64,000 nucleotides of DNA from Psychrobacter alimentarius (lineage in GTDB: Bacteria; Pseudomonadota; Gammaproteobacteria; Pseudomonadales; Moraxellaceae). Of this stretch, positions 45,087 through 52,871 are shown in pieces. The first letter of the stretch is position 1; each line of letters starts with the position of its first letter. A program made the translations under genes and the position numbers. The stretch covers positions 3,268,540-3,332,539 of the forward strand of contig NZ_CP014945.1 of NCBI RefSeq assembly GCF_001606025.1. The letters run 5' to 3'. The notes beneath the pieces are model-generated. The model did not search any database. It had not been told where the DNA came from and saw nothing but the letters and a program-made list of their open reading frames with translations.

Positions 45087-45728
45087 TTAGCGCAAAATTG
45101 ATCCAGTCATTGCATCCCGTATTTGGCTTGGGAGCGTATAGCCCAAGGTATCGGCTTGCAAATAGCTAATTTGTTCGCCAAAATAATGATGAGCTTCAGT
45201 AAACGTAGTGGCGGGCGGTTGTCCAGATGGATTACAACTGGTAGAAACCACTAATCCAAATGGATTGTGCGGACTGACTAGCTGCTGACAAAGCCCGCGG
45301 ATAATTGGATGTGCAATGACTCTAACTGCCACTGTCGGATGCTGACCTGTTATCCATGCAGGAATACGGTTAGCCAATGCCTGCGGAATTGGGAGTAACC
45401 AAGTATGCGCCTGCTGATATTGTAAGTCGGTATGCTCGCTGTCCGTTTGCCAGCTCTCTAAAATTGGAGCGCGCTGCATCTCATTTAATGACGCTAATAA
45501 AGGCGCTAAACGCTCTACGTTGTCAGTGATGACAATCATACCTTTGGCTTGGGGGCGATTTTTGATTGCTAAAATTTGCTGAACTGCTGCTTCATTATAA
45601 GGATCACAACCTATCCCCCACACGCTCTCAGTGGGGTATGCAAGCAGTTGCCCAGCCTTTAGACAGTCAGCCGCTTGAATGACAGAAGAGGTCGTTATGG
45701 AAGTAATTTGGTTCATGGTGCCAGTCAT
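45087..45728 (-). CDS. tsaC: L-threonylcarbamoyladenylate synthase (Sua5/YciO/YrdC)
   Basis: TsaC makes threonylcarbamoyl-AMP from threonine, bicarbonate and ATP for the t6A modification of tRNA. It is 213 aa, a YrdC-fold protein with LLAYPTESVWGIGCDPYNEAAVQQ, the substrate-binding IKNRPQAKGMIVI and GLVVSTSCNPSGQPPATT. The start could also be the ATG at 45716. It lies downstream of dprA, the same pairing as in Pseudomonas. Confidence 0.93.
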   Translation of the reverse strand: MTGTMNQITSITTSSVIQAADCLKAGQLLAYPTESVWGIGCDPYNEAAVQQILAIKNRPQAKGMIVITDNVERLAPLLASLNEMQRAPILESWQTDSEHTDLQYQQAHTWLLPIPQALANRIPAWITGQHPTVAVRVIAHPIIRGLCQQLVSPHNPFGLVVSTSCNPSGQPPATTFTEAHHYFGEQISYLQADTLGYTLPSQIRDAMTGSILR

Positions 45729-45852
45729 TTATGAGGTTAAAGAAGTCAATATGAATCATAGCATAGCAGTCACACTGACTCAGTGAGTCACGGTAAAAAA
45801 TAGCTAACGGATGGCTATGATGTATTGGTTCATTACAAAGAAACGTATCATG

Positions 45853-47118
45853 CTAACTACGAGAATACCGTCCACCTTGGACGTTGATTGCGCTCAATAG
45901 CTCAAGCTCCATCAACTGTCCTATCAGACTTGGTGCGGTCAACTCAGTAGCAGCGATGAGGGCATCTAAGTCTTGTCCATGCCAATCAAGCTGCTCATAA
46001 ACCACGCTTAAATGCTCAGGAATAGCTATAGTAGTACGCTGAGGTTTCATATTTGCAGACGGCAACTGGCTAGTATCTTTACCAATAGAATAAGAAGAGC
46101 CTTGGCTCAAATGGTTTGCCTGACTCTCTGCTAGAGTGTCGTTGATGGACGCTGCAGGCTCGTTAGAATCAGTGGTTGAAGTCTTTGAATAAGCACCATA
46201 GGCCAATTGGCTGTTCACATCCTCAATCACTTGTTGCGGATGATAAATCAACGTCGCGCCTTCCCGTATCAAATGATGACAGCCCTCAGCATTATTATTA
46301 TCAATATGACTTGGAACAGCAAAGACTTGCTTACCTTGTTCAGACGTCAGGCGTGCCGTAATTAGGGAGCCACTTTGGACAGCAGCTTCTGTTACAATGG
46401 TCGCCAAACTGAGACCAGCAACCAAGCGATTACGACGAGGGAAGGTATGCTTATGCGGCTGAGTATGCGGTAGCAGCTCACTGATGATACAGCCGCCTTT
46501 TTCAATAATTTGAGTAAAAAGTTGGTCGTGATGATTGGGGTAATTCACATCAATACCCGTCCCCATCACCCCAACCGTACGACCTTGATAGTCGGAATCA
46601 GCCTGTGCCAATGCTCCTGAATGCGCACGTTTATCCACGCCCAACGCAAGGCCGCTGGTGACAACATAACCAGCTTGCGCAAGATACTGCGCCATATCAA
46701 ACGTGGTTTTTTGGGCATGAGCAGTGGGTTTTCGACTGCCGACAATGGCAACCTGCGCTTGCTGTAAGCGCATTCTATTACCACGACAAAACAACAAAGG
46801 CGGTGGATCGTAGATTTGTAAAAGCTGGGCAGGATAATCAGGTTGGTCAGCAAACAAAAGACCATAACGCCCTTCTGTGAGTGCTTGCTGAATATTATCA
46901 ATACTTGTGCGAGTTTGTTCAGGCTGCTCATGGCGTTTAAGATGAGTGTGGTGCAGACCCAACTGCCGCCATGCCTCTACTTTGGCCTGCCAAGCAAGCC
47001 TAGCATGACCAAAAGAGGTAATAAGCTTATGATAGGCGGAGAGAGAGGCGTTTACCTCAAACCATAGCGCCAATACGGCGCGCTGATCGTCGGTCAATAA
47101 AGAGGAGACTGCCGTCAT
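45853..47118 (-). CDS. dprA: DNA-processing protein DprA
   Basis: DprA loads RecA on incoming single-stranded DNA during natural transformation. It is 421 aa with a SAM-like N-terminal domain, the Rossmann core QVAIVGSRKPTAHAQK, SGLALGVDKRAHSGAL and GTGIDVNYPNHH, then FPRRNRLVAGLS, SGSLITARLT and a C-terminal DML1-like winged helix (LIGQLMELELLSAINV). It is longer than usual because of a low-complexity Ser/Thr/Gln stretch between about residues 305 and 355. It is preceded by the LysM gene. Confidence 0.93.
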   Translation of the reverse strand: MTAVSSLLTDDQRAVLALWFEVNASLSAYHKLITSFGHARLAWQAKVEAWRQLGLHHTHLKRHEQPEQTRTSIDNIQQALTEGRYGLLFADQPDYPAQLLQIYDPPPLLFCRGNRMRLQQAQVAIVGSRKPTAHAQKTTFDMAQYLAQAGYVVTSGLALGVDKRAHSGALAQADSDYQGRTVGVMGTGIDVNYPNHHDQLFTQIIEKGGCIISELLPHTQPHKHTFPRRNRLVAGLSLATIVTEAAVQSGSLITARLTSEQGKQVFAVPSHIDNNNAEGCHHLIREGATLIYHPQQVIEDVNSQLAYGAYSKTSTTDSNEPAASINDTLAESQANHLSQGSSYSIGKDTSQLPSANMKPQRTTIAIPEHLSVVYEQLDWHGQDLDALIAATELTAPSLIGQLMELELLSAINVQGGRYSRS

Positions 47119-47178
47119 AGTCAGTTATCTCGTACAGGCGGACTTAGCTGGTTTATTTATCAAACCAGCGATAGATCG

Positions 47179-48276
47179 TTATAAGTAAGGCGGCGGTAAT
47201 AGCTGATCGCCCACGTTGAGTGGTAGCTCAGAATCTAATACATACGCATAGCTAATATGGTCAAAGGTATTAAAAATCATTACTGTACCACTTGGCTCAT
47301 TTGGCAAACGAACAGGCATGTCGTTGTCTTTAGTATCACGCACCAATGGGCCTTTTTGATAGACCGTCAGTACATCACCTGGTTTAGCGCCTTGCGCACT
47401 ACCTAGATTGATGGCGACCACACTACCCTTCGCAGCTGAGCTGATAGAATCCATGACTCGCACAATGAGTCCACCACGGCTTACAGACGCGGGCTCAGGA
47501 TAAAACACTGGCGGAATAGAGTTATTCAGCTCAACAAATACTCGGTCCCCTTCACGTACTTCTTTGCCATAACTGTCTGTGAGCTGTAGGCTTGTGACAC
47601 CATTGGTTTCTGTCGCGGTAACCAATCCTGTCGCCACTTGTGTAACCTCTAAGCCAATCACTTCTTGCGTTTTGGGCTCCACATATAGCTCACCTTCGCG
47701 GTAAATACCATAGCGCTGACCCACGATCAGGGGCACACCTTTGGCATACACTTTATCACCACTTGCCGTGATTAAATTACGATTTTTAGAAGCTAAGATA
47801 TAAGGCGTGGTATTGAAATCTTGGGGATTGACGATGATCGCTTTATCTAACCAATGTTGAATAGCAGACAGCGGGATAGGAGGAATACTGTTGGCAGTAG
47901 AAGTGACGGTGACTGTGCTGGCAACCGTATTGCCTAATAATTGTTTTTCGACCCCAGCGCACCCTTCGCCAGTATCCACACCGATGAGGGTTTTGCCTTG
48001 AATCACACACAAGATGAGAATGTCATCGGGATAAATAAGATTTGGGTTTTTGATTTGTTTGTTGGTGGCCCAAATTTCTTTCCAGCGCCATGGACTATCC
48101 AGATAGCGTCCTGAGATGTCCCACAAGGTGTCGCCTTTTTTGACGATATAGCGATTGGGCGCATCTGCTTTGATGGTTGGTGGTGGGTTATTTGCGTAAG
48201 CCGTGGTCATTAGCATGGCACTGCTAAAGGTTGTCAATAACAGTGCTTTTGCTATCTTTTTTAAGCTCATCTTCAT
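47179..48276 (-). CDS. LysM domain-containing secreted protein
   Basis: This is a periplasmic cell-wall-binding protein, as found upstream of dprA in Pseudomonas and relatives. It is 365 aa from ATG 48276, chosen because it gives a proper signal peptide (LKKIAKALLLTTFSSAMLMT, cleavage after AYA); the frame is open to 48387. One LysM domain follows: YIVKKGDTLWDISGRYLDSP, then WKEIWATNKQIKNPNLIYPD. The rest resembles the large beta-rich domain common in these proteins, ending VGDQLLPPPYL. Confidence 0.88.
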   Translation of the reverse strand: MKMSLKKIAKALLLTTFSSAMLMTTAYANNPPPTIKADAPNRYIVKKGDTLWDISGRYLDSPWRWKEIWATNKQIKNPNLIYPDDILILCVIQGKTLIGVDTGEGCAGVEKQLLGNTVASTVTVTSTANSIPPIPLSAIQHWLDKAIIVNPQDFNTTPYILASKNRNLITASGDKVYAKGVPLIVGQRYGIYREGELYVEPKTQEVIGLEVTQVATGLVTATETNGVTSLQLTDSYGKEVREGDRVFVELNNSIPPVFYPEPASVSRGGLIVRVMDSISSAAKGSVVAINLGSAQGAKPGDVLTVYQKGPLVRDTKDNDMPVRLPNEPSGTVMIFNTFDHISYAYVLDSELPLNVGDQLLPPPYL

Positions 48277-48482
48277 TATTATATCCACAATATATACCAC
48301 TGTTTGGCTGGTATGATTCTTAAAAGAGCATCTGGCATAATAATGACCCGCCAACGCTGTTTCTAATATTACAATCATATCTACCATAACACAATCATAA
48401 ACAATTTATTACAATGGCGTAACCTTAAAACCGTTATTCGTGTGGTGTTTTTTAGAAGATGTCGCTATAAATTCCCAGTATA

Positions 48483-49904
48483 TTAAGCTGAGGTTGGTAT
48501 GACATGCTGACGTATTTGCTCAGCCACCAGTTCAGCATTATTGTCCAGTACCACAACGTGCTGTGGCAAACTCTCTAGACCTTCTGTATGAGCAGGGCGC
48601 GCGATATCTGTCTGACCAATGGCTTCAACAATCGTATCAGCGAACTTCACAGGCAATGCCGTCTCTGCACAAATAATCACTTCGCCGTCTAACTGCAACT
48701 CTTTGGCGACTTTGATACCATCAGCGGTATGTGGATCAACCAGTTCACCATACTGCTCATAAAGCACCTTAATGGTGTGTAGGCGGTCGCTGTGAGTCGA
48801 TTTACCAGCGGCAAATCCATAGCGCGTATTCACTGCTTCCATCACATCTGACAAGTCGAAACCCTTACCTGATTTTACACCGTCGAATAACTCATGAACG
48901 CGTGCGCTGTCCTTTTCCAGCAACAGATAGACAAAACGCTCAAAGTTAGAGGCTTTGGAGATATCCATGGATGGGCTTGAGGTGACGTAGGTTTTTTCAG
49001 TCGGGCGTGGTTGATACGCACCTTTATTAAAAAAGTCATTTAAGACGTCGTTTTCATTGGTCGCCACGATCAGACGATCGATTGGCAAGCCCATTTCACG
49101 AGCGATGTGGCCTGCGCAAATATTACCGAAGTTGCCTGAAGGCACGCTAAAGCTGACTTTTTCATCATTACTGGTGGTGACCGCGAAATACGCTTTGAAG
49201 TAATAAACGATCTGCGCCAGTATGCGTCCCCAGTTAATGGAGTTCACGGTTCCCAAACTATAAGCGGCTTTGAACTCGGCGTCTTGTTGCAGGGCTTTGA
49301 CAATATCTTGACAATCATCAAACATGCCATCGATGGCAATATTGTGAATATTAGCATCGGTTAAGCTATACATCTGCGCGCGTTGGAACTCGCTCATTTT
49401 GCCATGAGGTGATAGCATAAAGACTTCGATGTTGTCTTTACCACGTAAGGCATATTCTGCGGCACTACCCGTATCGCCACTGGTCGCACCAATGATGGTA
49501 ATACGGGCGTCTTTTCTTTTGAGGACGTATTCAAAGGCGTTGCCCAAAAACTGCATGGCCACGTCTTTGAACGCCAGCGTTGGACCATTTGACAACCCTA
49601 AAATGTATAAATTGTCTTCAAGCTTGCGGACAGGAACAATGTCGTCAGAGCCAAATACATCAGCGGTATAAGTACGTCCAATAATGTCTTGCAAATCGTT
49701 GACAGGAATATCAGTCGCAAAACGCTGCATAATTGCCAAGGCAAGCTTTGGATAACTGAGCGTGCGCCATTCATCAAGTACAGCGCTATCAATCGTTGGA
49801 TAATGTTCAGGCAACATCAAACCACCGTCTGGAGCCAAGCCCATCAAAAGCACATCACTAAAATCCATCGGCGCTGTCTGACCACGGGTACTGATATATT
49901 TCAT
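48483..49904 (-). CDS. thrC: Threonine synthase
   Basis: ThrC converts O-phosphohomoserine to threonine with PLP. It is 473 aa with the N-terminal MKYISTRGQTAPMDFSDVLL, the PLP-lysine in LSNGPTLAFKDVAMQFLGN, TIIGATSGDTGSAAEYALRG and VSFSVPSGNFGNICAGHIA. The length fits the long (class I) form. It lies between rsmB and the LysM gene, an unusual site since def/fmt/rsmB is normally followed by other genes. Confidence 0.95.
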   Translation of the reverse strand: MKYISTRGQTAPMDFSDVLLMGLAPDGGLMLPEHYPTIDSAVLDEWRTLSYPKLALAIMQRFATDIPVNDLQDIIGRTYTADVFGSDDIVPVRKLEDNLYILGLSNGPTLAFKDVAMQFLGNAFEYVLKRKDARITIIGATSGDTGSAAEYALRGKDNIEVFMLSPHGKMSEFQRAQMYSLTDANIHNIAIDGMFDDCQDIVKALQQDAEFKAAYSLGTVNSINWGRILAQIVYYFKAYFAVTTSNDEKVSFSVPSGNFGNICAGHIAREMGLPIDRLIVATNENDVLNDFFNKGAYQPRPTEKTYVTSSPSMDISKASNFERFVYLLLEKDSARVHELFDGVKSGKGFDLSDVMEAVNTRYGFAAGKSTHSDRLHTIKVLYEQYGELVDPHTADGIKVAKELQLDGEVIICAETALPVKFADTIVEAIGQTDIARPAHTEGLESLPQHVVVLDNNAELVAEQIRQHVIPTSA

Positions 49905-49949
49905 TAGATTGTCCTGTCTACAATAATGTTATTCAATAGTTAAAATGGC

Positions 49950-51518
49950 TCATTCAGAAGTTTTTTGCAACAACGCATAATAAAAACCATCACCGCTAGT
50001 TCCATCAATCGGTAAGCACTGGCGACCAATCGTTTGCGCGATACCCCAATTACAATCGTCGCTAAATTCAATAGCTGCTACATTAGTATAGTAAGTCATA
50101 AAATCCTGCATTTGATCGACGTTTTCTTGCTTTAAGATAGAGCACGTGACATACAACAGATAACCACCAACTTTAAGCTGTGGCCATAGATTATGCAAGA
50201 TATCGGCTTGTAGCAATGCCGTTTGCTCGATGTCTTCCTCAGTACGCAAGATACTGATATCAGGATGACGACGGATCACACCTGTCGCGGTACAAGGTGA
50301 ATCTAGCAATATGGCGTCAAATACGAGTTTGCTCTTTTTCTTACCAGCCCCTTGCCATGTGGTTGCATCCGCACAGACAATGTTGAGCTCAATATTTTTT
50401 TCAGCTTGCTGCAAGTCATGCTGACTTAAATTCAAGCGTTGTAAATTAGTATGAATGCGCTCGATACGTGGCGCTTCATTATCAATCGCAGTTAGCTTCA
50501 CTTTCGAAACCATAGAAACTGATTCATCATTTTGTTTCACATGAAACAATGAAGACTCATTTGAGCTAATTAATTCTAACCAATGAGCAAGCTTGCCACC
50601 AGGCGCAGCACAAGCATCTAAGATATGTAACTCATCGCTCTTTTCATCATCGTTAGCATCAGAACTTTCTGCGCTAAGCTTAGCCATCAATGCTGTATTA
50701 ATAATCGGTGCAGCCAGCTGCGCATGTAGGTCTTGCACACTGGCAACACCTTCTGCAAAATGAGGCAGTGCATTTACGGCAGTGCTCTGATGCAGTCTTA
50801 GGCCTGTGGTTGATAGCGTCGTCGCTGATGCATTCGGTAGATGAATACCACTCGTCAGCTCAACCAAGTCGGCGTCAATCTCCGCCCCATCCAATGTGTG
50901 CTGATAATCTTCTACTGAGCCAATAGCAGTATTCACTCGTAAAAACATCGGTGCCGCTTGGCGTAAGCCTTGAGTCAGCTCATCATACTGCTCGCTCCAG
51001 TCTTGCTTGAGCTGATAAGCGAGCCAGTTTGGTAAGCTGTGTTTTTTATCGCATTTCTTACGAAATTTGCTGGGGTTTTTAGCGACTTTACGCAAAATAG
51101 CATTGACCAGACCACTTGCATGAGCAAATTCAATCTCTTTGACCGCTTCAACGGTTTCGTGAATGGCAGCATGATCAGCGACTTCTAAATACAGCAATTG
51201 CACCAAACCCACTTGGATCGTCGTGCGAACTTCAACCTCATCAATCGGGTTGTCCGCTAAGGTATCGAGCAAACGTGCAAGCGCGTGCCACTGACGTAAC
51301 GTCGTCAATAATAATGCATGAGCAAAGCCTTTGTCACCGTCGTGCAAGCTGTTTAATAATGGGTCGAGCACACTTGAGAGCGACTGACCATTTTGGATGG
51401 CTAATAAGGTGCGAATCACACGCACGCGCACGCTGCCATTCATAATAAGGTTGCTTGATGGCTTAAGTTTGTTGTTTCTAGGCGCATTATTCTTAGACGT
51501 GCTGCTGGTGTTTCTCAT
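49950..51518 (-). CDS. rsmB: 16S rRNA m5C967 methyltransferase
   Basis: RsmB methylates C967 of 16S rRNA. It is 522 aa, longer than the usual 430-450. A basic N-terminal leader precedes the NusB-like domain (VRVRVIRTLLAIQNGQSL). The SAM site is ILDACAAPGGKLAHWLEL. The catalytic Cys is in YVTCSILKQENVDQ and the second Cys in LLDSPCTATGVIRRHPDI. Two insertions lie around the SAM site: a Ser/Asp-rich one before it, and one after it that contains FHVKQ encoded by a parS-like site. Confidence 0.93.
   Translation of the reverse strand: MRNTSSTSKNNAPRNNKLKPSSNLIMNGSVRVRVIRTLLAIQNGQSLSSVLDPLLNSLHDGDKGFAHALLLTTLRQWHALARLLDTLADNPIDEVEVRTTIQVGLVQLLYLEVADHAAIHETVEAVKEIEFAHASGLVNAILRKVAKNPSKFRKKCDKKHSLPNWLAYQLKQDWSEQYDELTQGLRQAAPMFLRVNTAIGSVEDYQHTLDGAEIDADLVELTSGIHLPNASATTLSTTGLRLHQSTAVNALPHFAEGVASVQDLHAQLAAPIINTALMAKLSAESSDANDDEKSDELHILDACAAPGGKLAHWLELISSNESSLFHVKQNDESVSMVSKVKLTAIDNEAPRIERIHTNLQRLNLSQHDLQQAEKNIELNIVCADATTWQGAGKKKSKLVFDAILLDSPCTATGVIRRHPDISILRTEEDIEQTALLQADILHNLWPQLKVGGYLLYVTCSILKQENVDQMQDFMTYYTNVAAIEFSDDCNWGIAQTIGRQCLPIDGTSGDGFYYALLQKTSE
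50534..50547. promoter_or_regulatory. parS-like site inside rsmB
   Basis: GTTTCACATGAAAC, flanked by T and A to give a 16-base palindrome, in an insertion of rsmB (reads FHVKQ). Confidence 0.6.
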
Positions 51519-51583
51519 TAAATTGTATTTCCTTGACGTAGGATGGATAACGTCTTGTGCAAGTAAGGTTAAATGTGGGTGTG

Positions 51584-52666
51584 CTATTTTGATTCTACTG
51601 TGAACTGGTCGCCATCGTTGAGCTGATTGCCATGACAGATTTGTTCCGCCGTCATCGGCTTCCCACCAGCGAACTGCAAGTTCGTAATAGCCAACGTACT
51701 AGCGGTATTCTGAGTACTGTCTTTACCGCAAGCCACCAAGATTGCCTTGCGTCCGACACTCACGACAGTACCAGCAGGCTCATCGGTTGGCTGCGACGCA
51801 TTTACTGGCAAGCTTGCTAGGATTTTGACACGTTGTCCTGCCAAAAAAGTATAGGCACCAGGCCATGGCGTCAATCCGCGAATTTGTCGTTCAATCACAG
51901 TAGCAGACTGCGTCCAATCAATCTCGCCTTCGGTTTTGATAAGCTTTTCGGCATAATTGGCTTGCGTGTCATCTTGAGCCGTTGCCTGTGTCTGATAATG
52001 GGACAAGTCTTTTAATACCGTGGTAATAGAGATCGCCCCAAGCGCTGCCAACTTATCGTGCAGACTCGATGCGGTGTCTTCTGCCGCAATAGGACAACTG
52101 ACCTTATAAAGCATGTCGCCTGTATCTAGCCCTTTATCCATTTGCATAATGGTGATGCCAGTCTCGTCATCTCCTGCCAGTAGCGCACGGTGGATAGGCG
52201 CTGCCCCGCGCCAGCGTGGCAACAATGAGCCATGAATGTTTAGGCAACCATGAGTAGGCGTGGTCAATACACCAATCGGCAAAATAAGACCGTAAGCTGC
52301 CACAATCATGACGTCAGGCTGATAAGTACGCAAAATCTGACGCGCCGTCATGCCCTCCACGCTAGATTTTTTGAAAGTAGCTGGCTGCTCGACCGCTATA
52401 TCATGGTTTAATGCAACTTGCTTGACTGCCGACGCGGACAGTTTTTGACCACGTCCTGCTTTACGATCAGGCTGGGTGTAGACAGCGACGATGTCTATAT
52501 TTAGTGCCTCTTGCTGACTGATAAGCGCCTCAAGACTGAGCGCAGCAAATTCAGGCGTGCCAGCGAATATCACTCTCAATCGCTGATTGGATTGAATAGG
52601 GTTGGTAGTAAGAGAAGCAGACAAATCAGAGACTGAATCAGTTGTAGTCGAAGCACTTGTAATCAT
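51584..52666 (-). CDS. fmt: Methionyl-tRNA formyltransferase
   Basis: Fmt formylates the initiator Met-tRNA. It is 360 aa. A 28-residue Thr/Ser-rich leader precedes the family start (RLRVIFAGTPEFAALSLEAL). The folate-site motifs are YGLILP, NIHGSLLPRWRGAAPI and ETGITIMQMDKGLDTGDML, and the C-terminal domain has RGLTPWPGAYTFL. rsmB follows it, as in many gammaproteobacteria, but def, the usual upstream partner, is not next to it; the upstream neighbour is the divergent sensor kinase. Confidence 0.94.
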   Translation of the reverse strand: MITSASTTTDSVSDLSASLTTNPIQSNQRLRVIFAGTPEFAALSLEALISQQEALNIDIVAVYTQPDRKAGRGQKLSASAVKQVALNHDIAVEQPATFKKSSVEGMTARQILRTYQPDVMIVAAYGLILPIGVLTTPTHGCLNIHGSLLPRWRGAAPIHRALLAGDDETGITIMQMDKGLDTGDMLYKVSCPIAAEDTASSLHDKLAALGAISITTVLKDLSHYQTQATAQDDTQANYAEKLIKTEGEIDWTQSATVIERQIRGLTPWPGAYTFLAGQRVKILASLPVNASQPTDEPAGTVVSVGRKAILVACGKDSTQNTASTLAITNLQFAGGKPMTAEQICHGNQLNDGDQFTVESK

Positions 52667-52871
52667 AATCAGGCAGTATATGTGGGTGGTCCCCCATTAT
52701 AGGGGAGTTTGCAATGTTGTGCCATGATTGTAATAGCAGCAATCGAGCGTGACTAATGATACCGTTTGTCTTTATAATAAAAAATCTGAATGGATTCGGC
52801 AGATCCTCTATCACGCTGAGCTTGTTACTTATTCATAGTCCCTTCTTGTGTCGACATAGGACCACGCTTTC

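Noticed and set aside
45770..45795. Operator palindrome TGACTCAGTGAGTCA between dprA and tsaC
   Set aside because: It is short, has no partner elsewhere in the window and sits downstream of tsaC; it may be a weak terminator stem but lacks a T run.
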